Shown: positions 1 to 9,355, counted from the stretch's first letter. The stretch is DNA of 64,000 nt from Erythrobacter colymbi (GCF_002155685.1 NZ_MUYK01000003.1:434001-498000), one strand, 5' to 3'. Numbers and translations: made by a program. Notes: generated by a model from the letters alone, not told the origin.

Positions 1-164
1 CGGTGATCGAGACCGTCGCGGGCGCCGAACTGACTGCGCGCCTTGCGGGCGAGACGATTATCATCACCGACGAACAGGGCCGTGCCACCGCCGTGACCCA
101 GGCCGACGTGCCGACCTCGAACGGCGTGATCCACGTCACCGACGGCGTGTTCCTGCCGGCGTGA
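1..164 (+). CDS. Fasciclin (FAS1) domain protein, C-terminal fragment
   Basis: Only the last 53 codons are present; the reading frame starts at base 3 and the gene begins upstream of the window. The visible part holds an ETVAGAEL segment, a beta-strand pair around GETIIITDEQG, and the ending NGVIHVTDGVFLP, which matches the conserved closing motif of FAS1 domains (NGVIHVIDxVLLP). FAS1 proteins are usually secreted or surface adhesion-type proteins. A strong inverted repeat just after the stop probably ends transcription. Signal peptide and domain number cannot be judged. Confidence 0.8.
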   Translation, partial: VIETVAGAELTARLAGETIIITDEQGRATAVTQADVPTSNGVIHVTDGVFLPA

Positions 165-173
165 TGACCAAGA

Positions 174-205
174 CCTCGCCCGGCGGAAACACCGGGCGAG
201 GTTTC
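174..205. terminator. Bidirectional intrinsic terminator between convergent genes
   Basis: A perfect 10-bp stem, CCTCGCCCGG (174-183) and CCGGGCGAGG (192-201), encloses a short loop and is followed by TTTCG on the + strand. It lies between the stops of the fasciclin gene (+) and the SIMPL gene (-), so it can serve both. Confidence 0.7.
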
Positions 206-207
206 GT

Positions 208-936
208 CTATCTGGGCGCGAGTTCGAACCTCATGTTGACTGTGGCGACGACAGCGCTTTCGCCGTTATCGATCTTCGTGGGTGCTTCGAAGGCCACTGC
301 GGCCGGGGCTCGCGGCGCGGGCTCGCCCGTGATCCGCACGCCGCCATCGTCGACCGATACGACCCGGCTGATCCGCATGCCGAGCGCGGCGGCATAGTCA
401 TCGGCCTTCTTGCGCGCGTCGGCCACGGCCTGCTTGCGCGCTGCGGATTCGACTTCGGGCGGGGGACGATCATTGCCCCACCAGCCGCGGTGGTTGTTTA
501 CCGAAACATTGGTCGCGCCCGCTTCGACCAGCGCCTCGATCACGGCGCCGGCCTGATCGGGCTCGCGGACGAACACCACCAGTTGCTGCGAGGCGATATA
601 ACCCTCGGCAGGATCGTCACGATCTTCCGGATCGCGGCCTTGCTGGAACGCGAAATCCGTGGTGGTGATGTCGCGCTCGTCGATCCCCTTGCCCGACAGC
701 TGCTCGCGCAAGTTTTCAAGCACTGCGGCATTGTCGCGCATGGCGCGTGCGGGATAGGTCGAAAAGCTGCGCGCCCCGGCACGAACGGTGAAGGTATCCG
801 TTCCCTCTGCGGTGCCATACCCGACCCCGCTGACCGACAGGACGGTGCCATCCGGCGCGTCACTGTCGGACGTGGCCGAGATCAGGATCGGCGCTGCAAA
901 CAGGACCAGCCAGCCGTATTTGAGAACGCGGTTCAT
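208..936 (-). CDS. SIMPL domain (DUF541) periplasmic protein
   Basis: A 242-residue protein. Residues 1-22 form a signal-peptide-like segment (MNRVLKYGWLVLFAAPILISA). The rest fits the SIMPL/DUF541 family: an early VSGVGYGTAEGTDTFTVRAG strand, a helix with LREQLSGKGIDERDITTTDF, and a late AVADARKKADDYAAALGMRISRVV segment. Family members are periplasmic or membrane-associated and poorly understood, with links to stress tolerance in other bacteria. It stands alone and converges with the fasciclin gene. The assignment is firm at family level; no specific function can be given. Confidence 0.85.
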   Translation of the reverse strand: MNRVLKYGWLVLFAAPILISATSDSDAPDGTVLSVSGVGYGTAEGTDTFTVRAGARSFSTYPARAMRDNAAVLENLREQLSGKGIDERDITTTDFAFQQGRDPEDRDDPAEGYIASQQLVVFVREPDQAGAVIEALVEAGATNVSVNNHRGWWGNDRPPPEVESAARKQAVADARKKADDYAAALGMRISRVVSVDDGGVRITGEPAPRAPAAVAFEAPTKIDNGESAVVATVNMRFELAPR

Positions 937-1024
937 CTGTCACCTCCACATTCGGGATGATGGCGGAGGAGCGTTAACAAGCGGTTCTATCGGGATAAAT
1001 CAGCGCAAGATGCGCCCGAGTTGA

Positions 1025-1354
1025 TCATCCGACGGGCAGCCACCGTTGCATCCTGGCGCGCAGCAGGCGCACCAGGGCGGGGTCCATGAAGTCATATTCG
1101 TCGGGGATGTCGAGCACCACCACGCGCTTGTCCTTGAGCGCGGCGCGGTGCTTCGACTGGAGCTTGTTGCGGTGCTGCCGCTCCATCACGAAGATGAAGT
1201 CGGCCCAGTCGACCAGTTCGTCGGTCAGCGGATTTTCGGCATCATTGTTGGTGCCGGCAGACATGGTCGCAATGCCGGGCACATCGGCGAAGATGTGCTC
1301 GGCCGTGGGGCTGCGCAGCTTGTTCTGACTGCAAACGAAAAGATAGTGGCGCAT
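1025..1354 (-). CDS. Low-molecular-weight protein-tyrosine-phosphatase family protein
   Basis: A compact protein of 109 residues from the chosen ATG (MRHYLFVCSQNKLRSPTAEH); an in-frame ATG seven codons upstream adds residues not typical of the family. The P-loop CSQNKLRS near the N-terminus fits the CX5R(S/T) phosphatase signature, with Cys8 as the expected nucleophile. A late IPDEYDFMDP segment may supply the general-acid Asp. It is shorter than classical LMW-PTPs (about 150 aa) and fits the small subfamily usually annotated as phosphotyrosine protein phosphatase. It is separated from the EPS genes, so a role opposite Wzc is not implied. Confidence 0.8.
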   Translation of the reverse strand: MRHYLFVCSQNKLRSPTAEHIFADVPGIATMSAGTNNDAENPLTDELVDWADFIFVMERQHRNKLQSKHRAALKDKRVVVLDIPDEYDFMDPALVRLLRARMQRWLPVG

Positions 1355-1445
1355 AGCTAGCCGCCCGCATTGCACGCTAGTGAGGCAATATTCGGTCGCA
1401 AAGCGACCGCAAGGCCGAACGGCCGCCCGAGCCTATGCGAGGAAA

Positions 1446-1468
1446 GGCAAGGCGGACGGACGTCCGCC
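1446..1468 (-). terminator. Possible clpX terminator hairpin
   Basis: GGCGGAC (1451-1457) and GTCCGCC (1462-1468) form a 7-bp stem with a 4-base loop, about 25 bases beyond the clpX stop. On the - strand it is followed by TTGCCTTTCC, which is only moderately U-rich. Confidence 0.4.
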
Positions 1469-1493
1469 GCCCGCCGTTTGAGGGCGCAACAAG

Positions 1494-2759
1494 TTACGCC
1501 GCCTCTTCTTTCTTCTTTTCCTTGCCGATAACGCGGATCGGTTCCTTCTTGCCCGCGACCACGTCGGCGTCGATCACGATTTCGGTAACGCCTTCCATGT
1601 CGGGCAGGTCGAACATCGTGTCGAGCAGCAGGCCTTCGACGATCGAGCGCAGGCCGCGCGCGCCGGTCTTGCGCTTGATCGCGCGCTCGGCGATCGCCTG
1701 GAGCGCGTCGTCGGTGAAGGTGAGTTCCACGTCCTCGAGTTCGAACAGCTTGCGGTACTGCTTCACCAGCGCGTTCTTCGGCTCCTTGAGGATCGTCACC
1801 AGCGCCGGCACGTCGAGGTCGTGCAGTGTGGCGATCACCGGCAGGCGGCCGACGAATTCGGGGATCAGGCCGAACTTGAGGAGATCCTCGGGCTCGGACT
1901 TTTCGAGCAGTTCGCCCACGCGGCGCTTGTCCGGATCGGCGACGTTGGCGCCGAAGCCGATCGAGCGCTTCTGCAGGCGGTCGGCGATGATCTTGTCGAG
2001 ACCCGCGAAGGCGCCCCCGCAGATGAACAGGATGTTGGTCGTGTCGACCTGGAGGAACTCCTGCTGCGGATGCTTGCGCCCGCCCTGCGGCGGAACGCTC
2101 GCGGTGGTGCCTTCCATCAGCTTGAGCAGTGCCTGCTGCACGCCCTCACCCGAAACGTCGCGGGTGATCGAGGGGTTTTCGGCCTTGCGGGTGATCTTGT
2201 CGATCTCGTCGATATAGACGATCCCGTGCTGGGCCTTCTCGACATTGTAGTCCGAGGCCTGGAGCAGCTTGAGGATGATGTTCTCCACGTCCTCGCCCAC
2301 GTAGCCCGCTTCGGTCAGCGTGGTGGCGTCGGCCATGGTGAAGGGCACATCGAAGGTGCGCGCCAGCGTCTGGGCGAGCAGGGTCTTGCCCGAACCGGTC
2401 GGGCCGACGAGCAGGATGTTCGACTTGGCGAGTTCGACGTCGCCCGCCTTGCCCGAGTGCTTCAGCCGCTTGTAGTGGTTGTGGACCGCGACCGAGAGCA
2501 CGCGCTTGGCCCGGTCCTGCCCGATCACGTAGTCATTGAGCTGCGTGAAGATATCGAGCGGCGTGGGGATTTCGCCATCCTTCTTGCCGGCGATCCCGGC
2601 CTTGGTTTCCTCGCGGATGATGTCGTTGCACAGCTCGACGCATTCATCGCAGATGAACACCGTGGGGCCGGCGATAAGCTTGCGCACCTCGTGCTGCGAC
2701 TTCCCGCAGAAGCTGCAGTAGAGAGTGCTCTTGCTGTCGGATCCGCTCAATTTGGTCAT
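1494..2759 (-). CDS. clpX: ATP-dependent Clp protease ATP-binding subunit ClpX
   Basis: A 421-residue AAA+ unfoldase of normal length. The N-terminal zinc-binding domain shows [11 protein letters not shown] and a second CDEC (residues about 15-40). Walker A is GPTGSGKT, Walker B is [10 protein letters not shown], and the GYVGEDVEN pore-1 region is intact. Late sensor-2 motif is TGARGLRS. ClpX recognises and unfolds substrates and feeds them to ClpP. The ATG is preceded by AGGA. clpP lies 209 bp upstream on the same strand, the usual order, so the two probably share transcripts. Confidence 0.98.
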   Translation of the reverse strand: MTKLSGSDSKSTLYCSFCGKSQHEVRKLIAGPTVFICDECVELCNDIIREETKAGIAGKKDGEIPTPLDIFTQLNDYVIGQDRAKRVLSVAVHNHYKRLKHSGKAGDVELAKSNILLVGPTGSGKTLLAQTLARTFDVPFTMADATTLTEAGYVGEDVENIILKLLQASDYNVEKAQHGIVYIDEIDKITRKAENPSITRDVSGEGVQQALLKLMEGTTASVPPQGGRKHPQQEFLQVDTTNILFICGGAFAGLDKIIADRLQKRSIGFGANVADPDKRRVGELLEKSEPEDLLKFGLIPEFVGRLPVIATLHDLDVPALVTILKEPKNALVKQYRKLFELEDVELTFTDDALQAIAERAIKRKTGARGLRSIVEGLLLDTMFDLPDMEGVTEIVIDADVVAGKKEPIRVIGKEKKKEEAA

Positions 2760-2968
2760 TCCTGTGTCCTCGAATCCGCGAGTCTGGGCGCCGGAACACC
2801 CGGGGCGGATTCGTCAAGTGTATCGCTTGGCCCCCATGAATCAACACATGGCGCGCGATTTCGTGATGTTACCATGTCGCCCGCGATCCATGTGGCGCGG
2901 AAAAACCACGCCTCGTGGCGGGATGTCCCGTCGCGGTGCAGGTCGGGGCGACCCGATGAAGGCGGAGC

Positions 2969-3673
2969 TTATTCAGGCGCCCCGCCCGAACCGTCCTCGA
3001 GGCCGGTTTCCTCGCTGTCGGGCCGGGTCTCGAAGACCTTGTCGACCAGACCGAAGGCGCGCGCTTCCTCGGCTTCGAGGAAGGTGTCGCGGTCCATCGC
3101 CTTCTCGATTTCCTCGAGGCTGCGGCCGGTGAACTTGACGTAGAGGTCGTTCATGCGGCTGCGGATGCGCAGGATCTCGCGCGCCTGGATCTCGATGTCC
3201 GACGCCATCCCGCGCGCCCCGCCCGAAGGCTGGTGGATCATGATGCGGGCATTGGGGAGCGCGATGCGCATGCCCGGCTCGCCCGCGGCCAGCAGGAAGC
3301 TGCCCATCGAGGCGGCCTGTCCGATGCACACGGTCGACACGCGCGGCTTGATGTATTGCATGGTGTCGAAGATCGCGAGGCCCGCCGTCACCACGCCGCC
3401 GGGCGAGTTGATGTACATCGAGATCGGCTTGCTGGGATTCTCGCTTTCGAGGAACAGCAGCTGGGCGACGATCAGGCTCGCCATGCCGTCCTCGACCTGA
3501 CCGGTCACGAAGACGATGCGTTCGCGCAGCAGGCGGCTGAAGATGTCGAAGCTGCGCTCGCCCCGGCTCGTCTGCTCGACCACCACGGGCACCAGCGCAC
3601 CGGTGAGCGGATCGCGGGTGAACTGCCCCTGGGTGCCATACGTTTCGCCAGCATTGCCGAACAGATCGATCAT
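2969..3673 (-). CDS. clpP: ATP-dependent Clp protease proteolytic subunit ClpP
   Basis: A 234-residue serine peptidase. The catalytic serine lies in [14 protein letters not shown], the histidine in [11 protein letters not shown] and the aspartate in the DRDTFL region. The substrate-groove segment [14 protein letters not shown] is complete. The C-terminus carries an acidic extension ([17 protein letters not shown]) beyond the conserved fold. ClpP forms the tetradecameric chamber that works with ClpX just downstream. A GAGGTAAG stretch precedes the ATG. Confidence 0.98.
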   Translation of the reverse strand: MIDLFGNAGETYGTQGQFTRDPLTGALVPVVVEQTSRGERSFDIFSRLLRERIVFVTGQVEDGMASLIVAQLLFLESENPSKPISMYINSPGGVVTAGLAIFDTMQYIKPRVSTVCIGQAASMGSFLLAAGEPGMRIALPNARIMIHQPSGGARGMASDIEIQAREILRIRSRMNDLYVKFTGRSLEEIEKAMDRDTFLEAEEARAFGLVDKVFETRPDSEETGLEDGSGGAPE

Positions 3674-3746
3674 TGGGGTCTTACCTCATCCTTGATTTGA
3701 CCACCTATGTCGGACGCAGGCTCGCAGACTTCAAGAGGAAAGCCCC

Positions 3747-5015
3747 TTAGACTGGGGAAAGCCCTGTGCTCCCTGCCACTTTGTCCCGGCGCGGGGCAGC
3801 GAAGGCCGCGAAGAGCCCCGGCTGGCGGCGGATTTCGGCCACGTCGGTCTTGCCGTTGGCGAGCAGCCGGACGATCGCATAGCGCCGCACCAGCAGCTCG
3901 TGCATCGCGATCACCGTGCCCGCGGCCAGCAGGACGAGGATCGGGAACTCCGCCCAGACCGGCCAGCGCACATCCACCAGCATCTGCCCGTAGATATACA
4001 CGAGGCTGTGGTGGAACAGGTACATCGAGAGCGCACAGTCCGCGAGCCAGGTGGTGCGCGGGCCGCCCTCGCTGAAGTAGCGGTGGAAGAACTGGAGGAT
4101 GAACAGGATCAGCGTCCAGATCGTGATCTCGTTGAGGAAGATCATCACCAGCCCCTCGGCGAAACCCTGCTCCGCATTGGGATAGGGCTGGAAGATGAAA
4201 GCGGCGGCGGCTGCATAGGGCATCCACCAGCGCCACTTCACCAGCGCGGCGAGCAGGCGCGGCGAGAGCGCGGCCATCACGCCGACGACAAAGAAGGGGA
4301 ACTCGGCGGTGAGCTTGTGCCAGCTCTGGAAGCCCGGCGCGATCAGGTCATAGGCGCCCGGGATCAGGCTGAAGCTGGCGTAGTTGGCGGTGTCGACACA
4401 GGCGAGCAGCACCAGCCCGAAAGCGAAGGTCGCGCTGCCGCCGATCAGACCGCCGAAGCGGTCAGCCGCCGTGACCGCAAGGCTCCGCAGCCGCGAATCC
4501 TGCGGCAGCGCAAACTGCACCGCGGCCGAGAGCACGAACATCGGGATCAGGCTGACGAGGAACCACAGGTGCAGCTGCCACTTCCCGCTCGCCCACACCT
4601 CGACGAAGGCCGGGCTGGCGAGCCAGTCGAGGAAGCTCCCCTGCCCGCCGGCATCGCCCCAGCGCAGATAATGCTCGACCATGTTGAAGCTCAGCGCGAT
4701 GAACACCAGCGGGATCACCGTGCGCAGGAAGCGGTTCCACAGGAAGCTCGCCGGGCTCTGGCGCTTGAGCAGCAGCACCGCGAAGAACCCGCCGACGAAG
4801 AAGAAGGTCGGCGTCACGAACAGGTGGATGCCGAAGATCAGCCAGTCGAAGAAGGCCGCGCGGTCGACATTGCCCGTGATCCACGGCCGCGCGGGCGCAT
4901 AGACCGTCCCCGCATGCAGCGCGACCGAGAGGAACATCAGCACCGAGCGTGCCCCGTCGATGTCGTGATAATGCTTGCGCGGGGTCGCCGCGGTCGGAAG
5001 GGCCGGTGTCGTCAT
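3747..5015 (-). CDS. Acyltransferase 3 / OpgC-type integral membrane acyltransferase
   Basis: From ATG at 5015 the protein is about 422 residues; the frame is open further upstream but that would run into the divergent amidase region. It begins with HYHDIDGARSVLMFLSVALHAG, typical of acyltransferase-3 proteins (an Arg-Ser helix followed by His), and contains about ten hydrophobic segments. FFFVGGFFAVLLLKR and FHHSLVYIYG also fit the family. Such proteins transfer acyl groups to periplasmic glucans, lipids or polysaccharides. The substrate is unknown. It stands alone between clpP and the amidase. Confidence 0.85.
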   Translation of the reverse strand: MTTPALPTAATPRKHYHDIDGARSVLMFLSVALHAGTVYAPARPWITGNVDRAAFFDWLIFGIHLFVTPTFFFVGGFFAVLLLKRQSPASFLWNRFLRTVIPLVFIALSFNMVEHYLRWGDAGGQGSFLDWLASPAFVEVWASGKWQLHLWFLVSLIPMFVLSAAVQFALPQDSRLRSLAVTAADRFGGLIGGSATFAFGLVLLACVDTANYASFSLIPGAYDLIAPGFQSWHKLTAEFPFFVVGVMAALSPRLLAALVKWRWWMPYAAAAAFIFQPYPNAEQGFAEGLVMIFLNEITIWTLILFILQFFHRYFSEGGPRTTWLADCALSMYLFHHSLVYIYGQMLVDVRWPVWAEFPILVLLAAGTVIAMHELLVRRYAIVRLLANGKTDVAEIRRQPGLFAAFAAPRRDKVAGSTGLSPV

Positions 5016-5185
5016 GCTGCAACCATCGTGACGTGTGAAATGAGGAGATAACGTGTCATTTCGTATGGTTGCCCTCACGGTCGGACAACCACGCCTTTGC
5101 CGGGCGTTCGAAAACGGCACGACAATCAGCGACAGGTGAACGATCGGCTTATTGCCATTCCGCGCCAAACGGGCATGAAAGTGCC

Positions 5186-6736
5186 ATGCCGAACATGATC
5201 GCCAAGGGACTGGTCTCCCTCCTCCTCGCCACCACCGTCGCCACCCCCGCTGTCGCGCAGAGCGCCAGGCCGCAGCCGCCCGCCGCCCCGGCCGATCCGG
5301 CAGCGGACCGCGCCGCGATGACCGAACTGCTCGCGGCGGACGAATACATCCTGCGCATCCAGGCGCTCGACGATGCCGGGCCGCGCATCAATGCGGTGAT
5401 CGATTACGATCCCGCCGCCCCCGTCAAGGCGCGCCAGCTGCTCGGCACGGGCAGCTTGCGCGGTCGCACCGTGCTGGTGAAGGACAATGTCGAGACCGCC
5501 GAGTGGCCCACCACCGCGGGCTCGCTGGCTTTGAAGGACAATGCCACCGGCCGCGATGCGCCGCTGATCGCCAACCTGCGCGCCGCGGGCGGCGTGGTGC
5601 TGGGCAAGACCAACCTTTCCGAATGGGCCAACATCCGCTCCAACAACTCCACCAGCGGGTGGAGCGGCGTGGGCGGCCTCACCCGCAATCCCTACGGCAT
5701 CGACCGCAATGCCTGCGGCTCATCGAGCGGCAGCGGCGCGGCGATCGCGGCGGGCTTTGCATGGGCGGCGATCGGCACCGAGACCAACGGCTCGATCACC
5801 TGCCCCGCCAGCATCAACGGCCTTGTCGGTTTTAAGCCCTCGGTCGGGATCGTCAGCCGCACCCATGTGGTGCCGATCTCCTCGACGCAGGACACCGCCG
5901 GGCCGATGGCCAAGACGGTCTATGACGCCGCCCTGCTGCTCACTGCCATCGCCGGGCCGGACAAGGCCGATCCGGTGACGCTGGAGGCCAAGCGGGTGAA
6001 GGACTACACCGCCGGGCTCGACACCGCCTCGCTGAAGGGCGTGCGCATCGGCGTGCTGCGCGGCGCGGTGGGCTCGCGCGAGGACGTGAAGGCGCTGTTC
6101 GAAGCCGCGCTCGCCGACCTCACCCGGGCGGGCGCCGAGCTGGTCGATGTCACCTACGAGCCGCCGTCCGAAATGTGGGCCGCCTCGCTCCCCGTGCTCT
6201 TGTTCGAGCTGCGGGTGGAGATGGACAAGTATCTCTCGACCCGCCCCGGCACCGGCGCGCCCCGCAGCCTTGCCGATGTGGTCGCCTTCAACAAGGCCAA
6301 TGCCGACAAGGAGATGCGCTGGTTCAACCAGGACCTGTTCGAGCAGGCCCTGACCACCACCGATGCCGAAGCCTATGCCAAGAACGTCGCCACGCTGCGC
6401 CGCCTGACCCGCGCAGAGGGGATCGACAAGCTGCTGGCCGACAACAAGGTGAGCTTCCTCGTCGCGCCGACCGAGGGGCCTGCATGGACCACCGACCTCG
6501 TCAATGGCGACCATTTCAGCGGCAGCATCGGCGCGGGCTATCTCGCGGCCATTGCGGGCTATCCGCATATCACCGTGCCGATGGGCGGGGTCGAGGGACT
6601 GCCCGTCGGGATCAGCATCATGGGCGGCCAGTGGCAGGATCACGCCGTGCTGAAGGCAGGCGCGGCCTACGAGAAGGCGCGGACCGCAAGGCTGCCGACG
6701 CCGACCTTCCGCGTCTGGCGCCCGGCGGGGGAGTGA
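5186..6736 (+). CDS. Secreted amidase-signature family hydrolase
   Basis: Starting at ATG 5186 gives 516 residues with a clear signal peptide (MPNMIAKGLVSLLLATTVATPAVAQS). The amidase signature triad is visible: Lys in TVLVKDNVETAEWPTTAGS, the cis-Ser in the glycine/serine-rich GSSSGSGAAIAAG, and the nucleophile region TETNGSITCPASINGLVGFKPS. The C-terminal PHITVPMGGVEGLPVGISIMG is also typical. The family hydrolyses amides, from small amides to peptides; the substrate is not predictable. Periplasmic location is inferred from the signal peptide. An upstream in-frame ATG (5069) would hide the signal sequence. Confidence 0.9.
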   Translation: MPNMIAKGLVSLLLATTVATPAVAQSARPQPPAAPADPAADRAAMTELLAADEYILRIQALDDAGPRINAVIDYDPAAPVKARQLLGTGSLRGRTVLVKDNVETAEWPTTAGSLALKDNATGRDAPLIANLRAAGGVVLGKTNLSEWANIRSNNSTSGWSGVGGLTRNPYGIDRNACGSSSGSGAAIAAGFAWAAIGTETNGSITCPASINGLVGFKPSVGIVSRTHVVPISSTQDTAGPMAKTVYDAALLLTAIAGPDKADPVTLEAKRVKDYTAGLDTASLKGVRIGVLRGAVGSREDVKALFEAALADLTRAGAELVDVTYEPPSEMWAASLPVLLFELRVEMDKYLSTRPGTGAPRSLADVVAFNKANADKEMRWFNQDLFEQALTTTDAEAYAKNVATLRRLTRAEGIDKLLADNKVSFLVAPTEGPAWTTDLVNGDHFSGSIGAGYLAAIAGYPHITVPMGGVEGLPVGISIMGGQWQDHAVLKAGAAYEKARTARLPTPTFRVWRPAGE

Positions 6737-6837
6737 ACCAAGGCGAACCGTAACGGTTAGCGGTCGCATTTGCCGCCAGCCTGCGGCATGAATCGTGACG
6801 GCAGCAATCCCGCTGCCAGATCAACGAGTAAACATAC

Positions 6838-6930
6838 ATGACACTGGTAGAAGTGTGCGTGTTGCTCGGACTGCTGATGGCCTTTGCCACCCTCATACTG
6901 AAGGTGGTTGAGGTTTCTCGGTCCAAGTAA
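6838..6930 (+). CDS. Predicted 30-residue single-span membrane peptide, toxin-like
   Basis: An ATG-to-TAA frame of 30 codons. The peptide starts MTLVEVCVLLG, has an uninterrupted hydrophobic core of about 18 residues with LLMAFATLI in the middle, and ends KVVEVSRSK. Its plan (short acidic N-terminus, one membrane helix, basic tail) resembles small holin-like and type I toxin peptides. No good Shine-Dalgarno is visible; the nearest is GAG about 8 bases before the ATG. A strong hairpin lies 60 bases downstream. No homologue can be confirmed by eye, so both coding status and function are tentative. Confidence 0.4.
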   Translation: MTLVEVCVLLGLLMAFATLILKVVEVSRSK

Positions 6931-6989
6931 CTGTCAGTCACGGTTCGGGGGGCTGGTTGCAGTCGGCCCCTCGGGCTCCTGAAACAGTT

Positions 6990-7019
6990 GACCCCCAGCC
7001 GTTGCAGCGGCCGGGGGTC
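6990..7019 (-). terminator. Strong stem-loop between the 30-codon ORF and tig
   Basis: A 12-bp stem, GACCCCCAGCCG (6990-7001) with CGGCCGGGGGTC (7008-7019), and a 6-base loop. Read as - strand RNA the single imperfect pair becomes G-U, so it is more stable there. It lies about 100 bases past the tig stop and may end tig or belong to an antisense RNA. No long U tract follows. Confidence 0.45.
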
Positions 7020-7114
7020 GATCAACAGGGTAAACCTGTCACTGGTGGCATTCGTATATGCTCAACCTCTCAAAAAGGCAATATGCCGCTCAGAGAGATC
7101 GATACTGACAGGCC

Positions 7115-8686
7115 TTACTTCTTGGCAGCCGCCTTTTTGGCCGGAGCCTTCTTCGCGGGCTTCTCTTCAGCCGGAGCAGCCGCTTCCTTCTTGGCAGCCG
7201 GCTTCTTGGCGGCGGCCTTCTTGGCGGGCTTTTCCTCGGCAGCCGGGGCTTCTTCAGCCGCAGCTTCCGCCTTCTTGGCCGGGGCCTTCTCGGCCTTGCT
7301 CGAAGCAGGCTTCTTCTTCGCCGGCACCTTCTTCGGAGCTGGAGCCGCTTCCGCGCCCTCTTCGGCTTCGATCGCGGCCTGAAGTTCCTCGACAGTCACT
7401 TCGCGCTCGGTGACTTCGGCCTTGTCGAACAGGAAGTCGACGACCTTGTCCTCATAGAGCGGCGCGCGCAGCTGGGCGGCGGCCATCGGCTCGGACTGGA
7501 TGTACTGCACGAAACGCTCGCGGTCCTCGGCGCGATACTGCATCGCGGCCTGCTGGACGAGCATCGACATTTCCTGCTGGGTCACTTCCACGCCGTTGGC
7601 CTGGCCGATTTCCGAAAGCAGCAGGCCCAGACGCACGCGGCGCTCGGCGATCGCGCGGTATTCGTCCTTCTCGTCCTCGATCTGCTTGAGGGCGTCGGCC
7701 GGGTTCTCGTCGCGCGCGGCTTCCTGCTGGAGCTGCGCCCAGATCTGGCTGAATTCGGCTTCGACCATCGTGCCGGGCACTTCGAAGCTGTGGCCCGCGG
7801 CCAGCTGGTCGAGCAGCTGACGCTTCATCTGGGTGCGGGTCAGACCGGCGGTCTGCTGTTCGAGCTGCGCCTTCATGATCTCGCGCAGCTTCTCGAGGCT
7901 GTCGAGGCCGAGGCTCTTGGCGAAGTCTTCATCCAGCGTGGTTTCGGTTTCGACCTTCACCGCCTTCACGGTGACGTCGAAGGTCGCTTCCTTGCCGGCG
8001 AGGTGATCGGCCTGGTAGTTTTCCGGGAAGGTGACGGTGATCGTCTTTTCCTGACCGGTCTTCACGCCGACGAGCTGGTCTTCGAAGCCCGGGATGAAGG
8101 TGCCCGAACCGAGCACCAGCGCGGCGTCTTCTGCCTTGCCGCCTTCGAACTCGACACCGTCGAGCTTGCCGACGAAGTCGATGATCAGCTGGTCGCCGTC
8201 AGCGGCCTTCTTGGTCTTGGGCGCGTCCTTGTAGGACTTGTTCTGCGAGGCGATGTTGCCCAGCGCCTCGTCGATCTGCGCGTCGGTCACCGGAACGACC
8301 AGCCGCTCGAGCTTGAGGCCGTCGATGCTCGGCGCCTCGATGGTCGGCAGCACTTCGAGGCTGACGGTGATCGCGGCGTCCTTGCCCTCGGCGTAATCCT
8401 CGTTGAGGCCGATTTCGGGCTGCATCGCCGGGCGCAGGGCCTCGTTGCGAATCAGCGCATCGACCGATTCGCGGATCGTGTCGTTGACCACCTGGCCGTG
8501 CAGCGCCTCGCCGTGCATCTTCTTGACGAGGTTCGCGGGCACCTTGCCGGGACGGAAGCCGGGCATGCGCACCTGCGGCGCCACCTTCTTGATCTCGGCA
8601 TCGATCTTCGCCGACAGCTCGGCGGCCGGGATCGTGATCAGATAGGCGCGCTTGAGCCCTTCGTTGACGGTCTGCTGGGTCTGCAT
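7115..8686 (-). CDS. tig: Trigger factor with Lys/Ala-rich C-terminal tail
   Basis: From ATG 8686 the protein is 523 residues. The N-terminal ribosome-binding domain contains the GFRPGKVP signature. The FKBP-like PPIase domain follows at about 155-240 (DQLIIDFVGKLDGVEFEGGKAEDAALVLGSG), then the helical chaperone arms (TLDEDFAKSLG). The last ~85 residues are an Ala/Lys/Glu/Pro low-complexity tail with repeated PAKK and AAKK, making the protein longer than the usual ~430-450 aa. It acts co-translationally at the ribosome. In many bacteria tig precedes clpPX; here an acyltransferase and an amidase lie between them. Confidence 0.97.
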   Translation of the reverse strand: MQTQQTVNEGLKRAYLITIPAAELSAKIDAEIKKVAPQVRMPGFRPGKVPANLVKKMHGEALHGQVVNDTIRESVDALIRNEALRPAMQPEIGLNEDYAEGKDAAITVSLEVLPTIEAPSIDGLKLERLVVPVTDAQIDEALGNIASQNKSYKDAPKTKKAADGDQLIIDFVGKLDGVEFEGGKAEDAALVLGSGTFIPGFEDQLVGVKTGQEKTITVTFPENYQADHLAGKEATFDVTVKAVKVETETTLDEDFAKSLGLDSLEKLREIMKAQLEQQTAGLTRTQMKRQLLDQLAAGHSFEVPGTMVEAEFSQIWAQLQQEAARDENPADALKQIEDEKDEYRAIAERRVRLGLLLSEIGQANGVEVTQQEMSMLVQQAAMQYRAEDRERFVQYIQSEPMAAAQLRAPLYEDKVVDFLFDKAEVTEREVTVEELQAAIEAEEGAEAAPAPKKVPAKKKPASSKAEKAPAKKAEAAAEEAPAAEEKPAKKAAAKKPAAKKEAAAPAEEKPAKKAPAKKAAAKK

Positions 8687-8749
8687 GGGAACTGGTCTGA
8701 AGCCTTCTATGCTAGAAATCCGTAAGGCCGGACGATCCGAGCGGCGAAT

Positions 8750-8834
8750 TGGTGCGGGCGAAGGGACTCGAACCCCCACATCTTGCGATGCCAGAACCTA
8801 AATCTGGTGCGTCTACCAATTTCGCCACGCCCGC
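8750..8834 (-). tRNA. tRNA-Leu (anticodon TAG)
   Basis: The - strand sequence starts GCGGGCGTGGCGAAATTGG and ends with acceptor partner CGCCCGC, A and an encoded CCA. The acceptor stem is a perfect 7 bp. The anticodon stem CCAGA/TCTGG encloses TTTAGGT, giving anticodon TAG. The GGTTCGAGTCC T-arm and a long class-II variable region fit tRNA-Leu. Length is 85 bases. Confidence 0.97.
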
Positions 8835-8971
8835 ATGCCCGAACGAAGCCGCGCGGGGAAACCGGCTAAGGCACCCCGCGCGTATTAGCGAGCGCCCTTA
8901 TCCCCCTCGCACCAAAAGGGCAAGCGCAACACGCTTGAAGCTGAAGCAAACCCCCGATAAGGGCGCGCACC

Positions 8972-9292
8972 ATGACCGAAGAAACCCCCGAAACCGCTCC
9001 CAAGACCTCAGGCGCCACCTCCGGCAGCGACGTGCCGCCCGATCACCTGTCGGTCAATCCGCGCAGCCCGTTCTTCGATGCCGAGAAGCTCCAGCGCGGG
9101 GTCGGCATCCGCTTCAAGGACCGCGTGCGCACGGACATCGAGGAATATTCGATCTCCGAAGGCTGGGTGCGGGTGCAGGCGGGCAAGGCGGTCGACCGCA
9201 AGGGCCAGCCGCTGACGATCAAGCTGACCGGCCCGGTCGAAGCCTGGTACGAGGACCTCGGCGACAACCCGCCGGTCGCCAAAAAGGGCTGA
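8972..9292 (+). CDS. DUF3297 family protein
   Basis: A 106-residue soluble protein. After a variable Thr/Glu-rich N-terminus, residues about 22-95 match DUF3297: PPDHLSVNPRSPFFDAEKL, GIRFKDRVRTDIEEYSISEG, WVRVQAGKAVDRKGQPLTIKL. This is a small conserved proteobacterial family of unknown function. It stands just upstream of der, with a 63-bp gap, and may share its transcript. Confidence 0.88.
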   Translation: MTEETPETAPKTSGATSGSDVPPDHLSVNPRSPFFDAEKLQRGVGIRFKDRVRTDIEEYSISEGWVRVQAGKAVDRKGQPLTIKLTGPVEAWYEDLGDNPPVAKKG

Positions 9293-9355
9293 GTGTCGGG
9301 CGCGAATCCGGCCAAACTTGCCATTTGAGGCGTTTGCGCCCACTTGGGCCGGGTT

